From a virus: 30,485 nt of DNA. The translations under genes and the position numbers were made by a program. The notes under the pieces were generated by a model, which was not told the DNA's origin, made no database searches, and worked only from the letters and a program-made list of their open reading frames with translations. Every line of letters starts with the position of its first letter. The stretch's first letter is position 1. Positions 27,813 to 30,485 of the stretch are shown here, one piece after another. The stretch spans positions 1 to 30,485 of the IMG/VR virus record IMGVR_UViG_3300035698_035352; one strand, 5' to 3'.

Positions 27813-28415
27813 ATGACTCCCTTCGAAATCATCGCCGCCCCGTTCATCGTCTACAAGGCGCCGGCCGGCGAAGCTTTCCCGCTGATCGACGCCGACCCTG
27901 CGGGCAACTGGGTCAAGATCGGCACGTCCGGCGACCGCAACTACTCCGAAGACGGGGTGACGGTCGCGCATCAACAGTCGATCGAGCAGTTTAGGATGCT
28001 GGGCAGTACCGGGCCGGTGAAAGCCAGCCGCACCGAAGAAGGCCTGATGGTGCGGTTCACCCTGCACGATCTGTTGCTGGAAGAATATGCCAAATCCCTG
28101 AACGACAACACGGTGGCGACAACGGCCGCCGGGTCCGGGACCGCCGGTTTCAAGACGCTGAAAACATACCAGGGGCTGGACATCGCCACGACAGCTTTGC
28201 TGGTCCGGGGCGATGTATCGCCGGAAGGCGCAACCTGGAAAACCCAGTATCAGATCCCCAACGGCTTCCAGTCCGGGAGCCCGGAGGTCGTGTTTTCAAA
28301 GGGCGCGCCGGCGGGCCTGGCACTGGAATTCACGGCGCTGGAAGATCCGGGTGCCGCCAGCGCGGCCGACCGGTTCGGTTCCCTGATCGTCCAGCATCAG
28401 ACGCCGCTCGTGTAA
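27813..28415 (+). CDS. Major tail (tube) protein
   Basis: The 200-aa product is strand-rich without membrane segments: FEIIAAPFIVYKAPAGEAFPLIDADPAGNWVKIG (about 4-37), HQQSIEQFRMLGSTGPVKASRTEEGLMVRFTLHDLLLEEYAKSL and TWKTQYQIPNGFQSGSPEVVFSKGAPAGLALEFTALED (about 145-182). This is the sheet-loop-sheet pattern of siphovirus tube proteins. AAAGG precedes the ATG. Its stop overlaps the next gene by one base (TAATG). The tail-tube role is inferred from composition and from the chaperone and tape measure that follow. Confidence 0.75.
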   Translation: MTPFEIIAAPFIVYKAPAGEAFPLIDADPAGNWVKIGTSGDRNYSEDGVTVAHQQSIEQFRMLGSTGPVKASRTEEGLMVRFTLHDLLLEEYAKSLNDNTVATTAAGSGTAGFKTLKTYQGLDIATTALLVRGDVSPEGATWKTQYQIPNGFQSGSPEVVFSKGAPAGLALEFTALEDPGAASAADRFGSLIVQHQTPLV

Positions 28416-28630
28416 TGCCAGACCGGGCGGCAGAGGTACGCGATCTGGATGCGCGGGCCCGGCACCACAAACAGCAGGCGTCGCACCACCGCAGGGTGGC
28501 GCGGAGCCTGCGCAAACGACAGGCCGGGCTGGAAAAGGAATGCCGCCGGCTCGGCATCGATGTGACCCACACCAAAGCTAACGGCGAAGGAGATATTCAT
28601 GGCCGGCGAAACACCGATACTCGATCTTGA
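28415..28630 (+). CDS. Small basic overlapping protein, 71 aa
   Basis: ATG at 28415 overlaps the tail gene's stop (TAATG). The product (MPDRAAEVRDLDARARHHKQ, then QASHHRRVARSLRKRQAGLE, then KECRRLGIDVTHTKANGEGD) is very basic and helical and ends 31 bp inside the chaperone gene. Its ATG fits the overlap pattern, but its only support is length and position, so it might be a spurious frame. Confidence 0.4.
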   Translation: MPDRAAEVRDLDARARHHKQQASHHRRVARSLRKRQAGLEKECRRLGIDVTHTKANGEGDIHGRRNTDTRS

Positions 28631-29099
28631 GACCGTCATCGAGCGACCAACGATTGTCATCGACGGCGAGCTTTACGGAATCCTGTCGCCCGAAGAACTG
28701 AGCGTCATCGATCACCAGCGCTTTGCCACACAGGGCCGGCGCATGGACAAGCTCTATGAAATGGAGTCGCTGTCCGACCGGGAAGGACACGAATTGTCCA
28801 AGATCGTCCGGGATGTTTCAGACCGCATTCTGGTCGAGGTGCCCGACGATATCCGCGACAAGTTGTCGGATGCGCACCGCGTCAGCATTTGCGAGGTTTT
28901 TACGAGGCTTCCGCTGCAGGCGAAGATCAAGGCGCTGGCGGCGGAAGCATTGACGATCGCGGCGGCAGCAGAGGAGGCGAAGACGGAACAATCGACTGGG
29001 GGGATGCCGTCGCCCGCCTCCAGCGATTCTACGGCGGCCAACCCGCCGGATGGCTCAACGACACCCCCATCTACCTTGTCCGGGCATTCCTCAGAATGA
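28599..29099 (+). CDS. Tail assembly chaperone, short form (gpG-like)
   Basis: The 166-aa product has LDLETVIERPTIVIDGELYGILSPEELSVIDHQRF (about 8-42) and a helical DRILVEVPDDIRDKLSDAHRVSICEVFTRLPLQAKIKALAAEAL (about 76-120), the pattern of lambda-G-like chaperones, then a low-complexity Ser/Pro/Thr tail (about 133-166) that is typical of sequence translated past a frameshift site. The real long form probably shifts to the -1 frame near 28998-29003. Chaperones of this kind bind the tape measure and tube protein and vanish from the finished tail. Confidence 0.75.
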   Translation: MAGETPILDLETVIERPTIVIDGELYGILSPEELSVIDHQRFATQGRRMDKLYEMESLSDREGHELSKIVRDVSDRILVEVPDDIRDKLSDAHRVSICEVFTRLPLQAKIKALAAEALTIAAAAEEAKTEQSTGGMPSPASSDSTAANPPDGSTTPPSTLSGHSSE

Positions 29100-29308
29100 T
29101 GCCCCGGATCGATGCACGGGAGCGGATGAACGCCGCGCAGGCGGTGGCTCTTGGTTCGGGCACCATGAAACGCCCTGACGCCGCCCAGGCATGGCGCGGT
29201 CTGGAGCGGGCTGCCGGCGCCCACGTCGGGCGGCTGGCAACCCGCGAGGATCTGTCCGTGCTGTCCGCGATCGGCATTTCAGTGACGGAGGTCCAGCAGG
29301 GTGGCTGA
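28889..29308 (+). CDS. -1 frame extension of the tail chaperone (gpGT-like)
   Basis: This frame is -1 relative to the chaperone and overlaps it by about 210 bp. From 28980 it reads EDGTIDWGDAVARLQRFYGGQPAGWLNDTPIYLVRAFLRMMPRIDARERMNAAQAVALGSGT, the folded T domain expected after lambda G. No good independent start exists (only TTG without ribosome site), so I read it as the frameshifted end. A run of six Gs (28998-29003, ACT GGG GGG ATG in the upstream frame) is the best slip site. It ends overlapping the tape-measure GTG. Confidence 0.7.
   Translation: MRGFYEASAAGEDQGAGGGSIDDRGGSRGGEDGTIDWGDAVARLQRFYGGQPAGWLNDTPIYLVRAFLRMMPRIDARERMNAAQAVALGSGTMKRPDAAQAWRGLERAAGAHVGRLATREDLSVLSAIGISVTEVQQGG
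28998..29003 (+). promoter_or_regulatory. Candidate -1 ribosomal slippage tract (G6)
   Basis: Six Gs read as GGG GGG in the chaperone frame; moving one base back keeps the A-site codon a GGG and reads TGG GGG GAT into the T-domain frame. The pairing of the P-site tRNA on TGG would be imperfect, so efficiency is unknown. Confidence 0.5.
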
Positions 29309-30485
29309 ACGTCTTGGCGTCGCCGTCATGGAGCTTCGAACCGACGATGCGGGATACCTGACCGGGGTCGACAAGGCGGAAGGCCGCGCGAAACGGCTGG
29401 ACCGTTCCCTGGTGAAAACCGAGCGGACGTCGAAATCTCTCGGTGCCCGGCTGTCGAAGCTGGGCGGTCGGCTTGGCAATGTCGGGAAGCGCCTGTTCAG
29501 TCTGCGAACCGCCGCCGTTACCGCGGCCGGAATCACTGGCTTTTTGCTTCTGGTGAAGCGGTCGATCAAGGTCGCCGATCAGATCGGCAAGACGGCGGAC
29601 AAGATCGGCCTCGGGGTCGCCGCACTTCAGGAGCTGCGGTTCGCCGCCAGCGAAGCCGGGGTCGAAAACAATGTGTTCGATCTTTCGATGCAGCGGTTTT
29701 CGCGCCGGTTCGGCGAAGCCGTCGCCGGCGGCGGTGAGCTGCTGCCGGTGCTGAAGCAATACAATATAGCGACCCGCGACGCGGATGGCAGAACCCGATC
29801 GCTGGAGGATGCGCTGGCCGATTACGCCGATGTCGTCGCAAATGCCGAAAGCGAACAGGAACAATTGCGGCTGTCGTTCAAGGCATTCGATTCCGAAGGC
29901 GCGGCCCTGGTCATTCTGATGCGACGCGGATCCGAAGGCATTCGCAAATTGCGGGCGGAAGCGCGATCGCTGGGTATCGTCATCGACACCGCGATGGTGC
30001 GACAGGCGGAAGAAGCCCAGGACCAGCTCGGCCGGCTTGGCCAGGTCCTCGGCGTGAACCTGATCCGTGCGGTTCTCGCCGTGTCGCCGACCGTGGTGCA
30101 GCTCGGCAAGGCGTTCGCGCAAGCCGCGCCACATATCGCGAACTTCGTCAATCGGCTGTTGCCGGATTCGGCCGCCGCATCGGATGAGCTGCGCAGCAGG
30201 ATGATCGGCATCGAAGAAGTCATATTCCGCATAAGCGGCATGAACATGTCGCAGTTGTTGCAACAGGATTCGCTGGCCCAGTTCGGGGACGATGCGGACA
30301 AGATCAGAAATCTGCTGGGTCAACTGCGCGAACTAGACATCGTGCTCAAACAGCGTGTGCAGCAGGAAAGTATCGTCAAGGACGCGATCGAAGGCGGCAG
30401 CCGGGCGAACGCCGAGCAGACGGCCAAGGTCGCCGAGCTGAAGCAGGCGCTGCAGTTCGAACGCGAACAGCTCGACCGCACGGAG
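29301..30485 (+). CDS. Tape measure protein, N-terminal 395 residues (truncated by window end)
   Basis: GTG at 29301 with GGAGG upstream, overlapping the T-domain stop; open to the window edge, so the 3' part is missing. The visible part is helical: ELRTDDAGYLTGVDKAEGRAKRLDRSLVKTERTSKSLGARLSKLGGRLGNVGKRL (about 11-65), a hydrophobic stretch (TAAVTAAGITGFLLLV, about 70-86), then KIGLGVAALQELRFAASEAGV and long charged helices with coiled-coil character. This is the layout of phage tail-length tape measures. The N-terminal part binds the chaperone. Confidence 0.85.
   Translation, partial: MAERLGVAVMELRTDDAGYLTGVDKAEGRAKRLDRSLVKTERTSKSLGARLSKLGGRLGNVGKRLFSLRTAAVTAAGITGFLLLVKRSIKVADQIGKTADKIGLGVAALQELRFAASEAGVENNVFDLSMQRFSRRFGEAVAGGGELLPVLKQYNIATRDADGRTRSLEDALADYADVVANAESEQEQLRLSFKAFDSEGAALVILMRRGSEGIRKLRAEARSLGIVIDTAMVRQAEEAQDQLGRLGQVLGVNLIRAVLAVSPTVVQLGKAFAQAAPHIANFVNRLLPDSAAASDELRSRMIGIEEVIFRISGMNMSQLLQQDSLAQFGDDADKIRNLLGQLRELDIVLKQRVQQESIVKDAIEGGSRANAEQTAKVAELKQALQFEREQLDRTE

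Larger units (their letters stand above)
3250..30485 (+). mobile_element. Mu-like transposable prophage, left part (right end outside window)
   Basis: The boundary is approximate: it begins somewhere in 2824-3456 and runs off the window. Identified by MuA/MuB transposition proteins, Ner, repressor, Gam, GemA and Mor in Mu order, followed by HK97/siphovirus-type structural genes. No inactivating mutation was seen in any core gene, so it may be intact. About 27 kb is visible; with the tape-measure remainder and tail tip genes a total near 35-40 kb is expected. Confidence 0.85.

Noticed and set aside
28889-29308. T domain as an independent gene
   Set aside because: Only a TTG without ribosome site; the -1 relation to the chaperone frame and position are those of a frameshift product.
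1-30485. tRNA, rRNA and CRISPR arrays
   Set aside because: No cloverleaf-like gene, ribosomal segment or regularly spaced direct repeats were seen on either strand by eye.

Overview
The window carries most of a Mu-like transposable prophage, from its regulatory left part to the middle of the tape-measure gene, inside a GC-rich alphaproteobacterial-looking chromosome. The host class is an inference from high coding GC, GC-rich codon use and family content (Ner, MuA, MuB, Gam, GemA and Mor homologues with a ParB-like protein and alphaproteobacterial accessory genes). The species cannot be named from this sequence. The right end of the phage lies beyond the window, and its exact left end is not resolved (somewhere in 2824-3456).

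Left flank (1-2823): two genes of unknown function (one with a nuclease-like D...ExK motif), a protein of a widespread mobile-element-associated family, and a scar region. The scar holds a tyrosine-recombinase fragment without its catalytic C-terminus, fused end to end with a truncated lipoprotein reading frame. At 3143-3300 there are palindromes in AT-rich DNA and a run of 10-bp-phased GG dinucleotides close to where the phage must begin.

Lysogeny and early region (3457-16270): a small leftward gene, a leftward Cro/CI-type repressor without a protease domain, and a divergent control region with consensus -10 boxes and inverted-repeat operators. The rightward operon then runs through Ner, a ParB-like protein, a small pre-transposase protein, the MuA transposase (DDE residues D274, D339, E391), the MuB ATPase, a protein with a DnaA-type DNA-binding domain, Gam, a LexA-like winged helix protein and small unknowns. 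Three leftward genes, at least two of them behind their own consensus promoter, interrupt it. After them come an ASCH-like protein, an N6-adenine methyltransferase, a nucleoside-deoxyribosyltransferase-like protein, GemA, and a Mor/C-like activator that probably switches on the late genes.

Late region (16385-30485): a lysis cassette with an L,D-transpeptidase-fold protein and a holin, a TraR/DksA zinc-finger protein, Mu gp25-, gp26- and gp27-like proteins, a Mu gp28-like large terminase, and then an HK97-type head: a portal fused to a Mu-F-like minor head domain, an S78 prohead protease and an HK97-fold capsid protein. The tail genes are of siphovirus type: connector, closure protein, gp10-like protein, tail terminator, major tail protein, a tail chaperone with a likely -1 ribosomal frameshift, and a truncated tape-measure gene. 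The phage is therefore a mosaic: Mu-type replication and packaging joined to an HK97/siphovirus-type particle. Most genes are stacked with ATGA, GTGA or TAATG overlaps. The few intergenic gaps hold strong hairpins that mark module borders.
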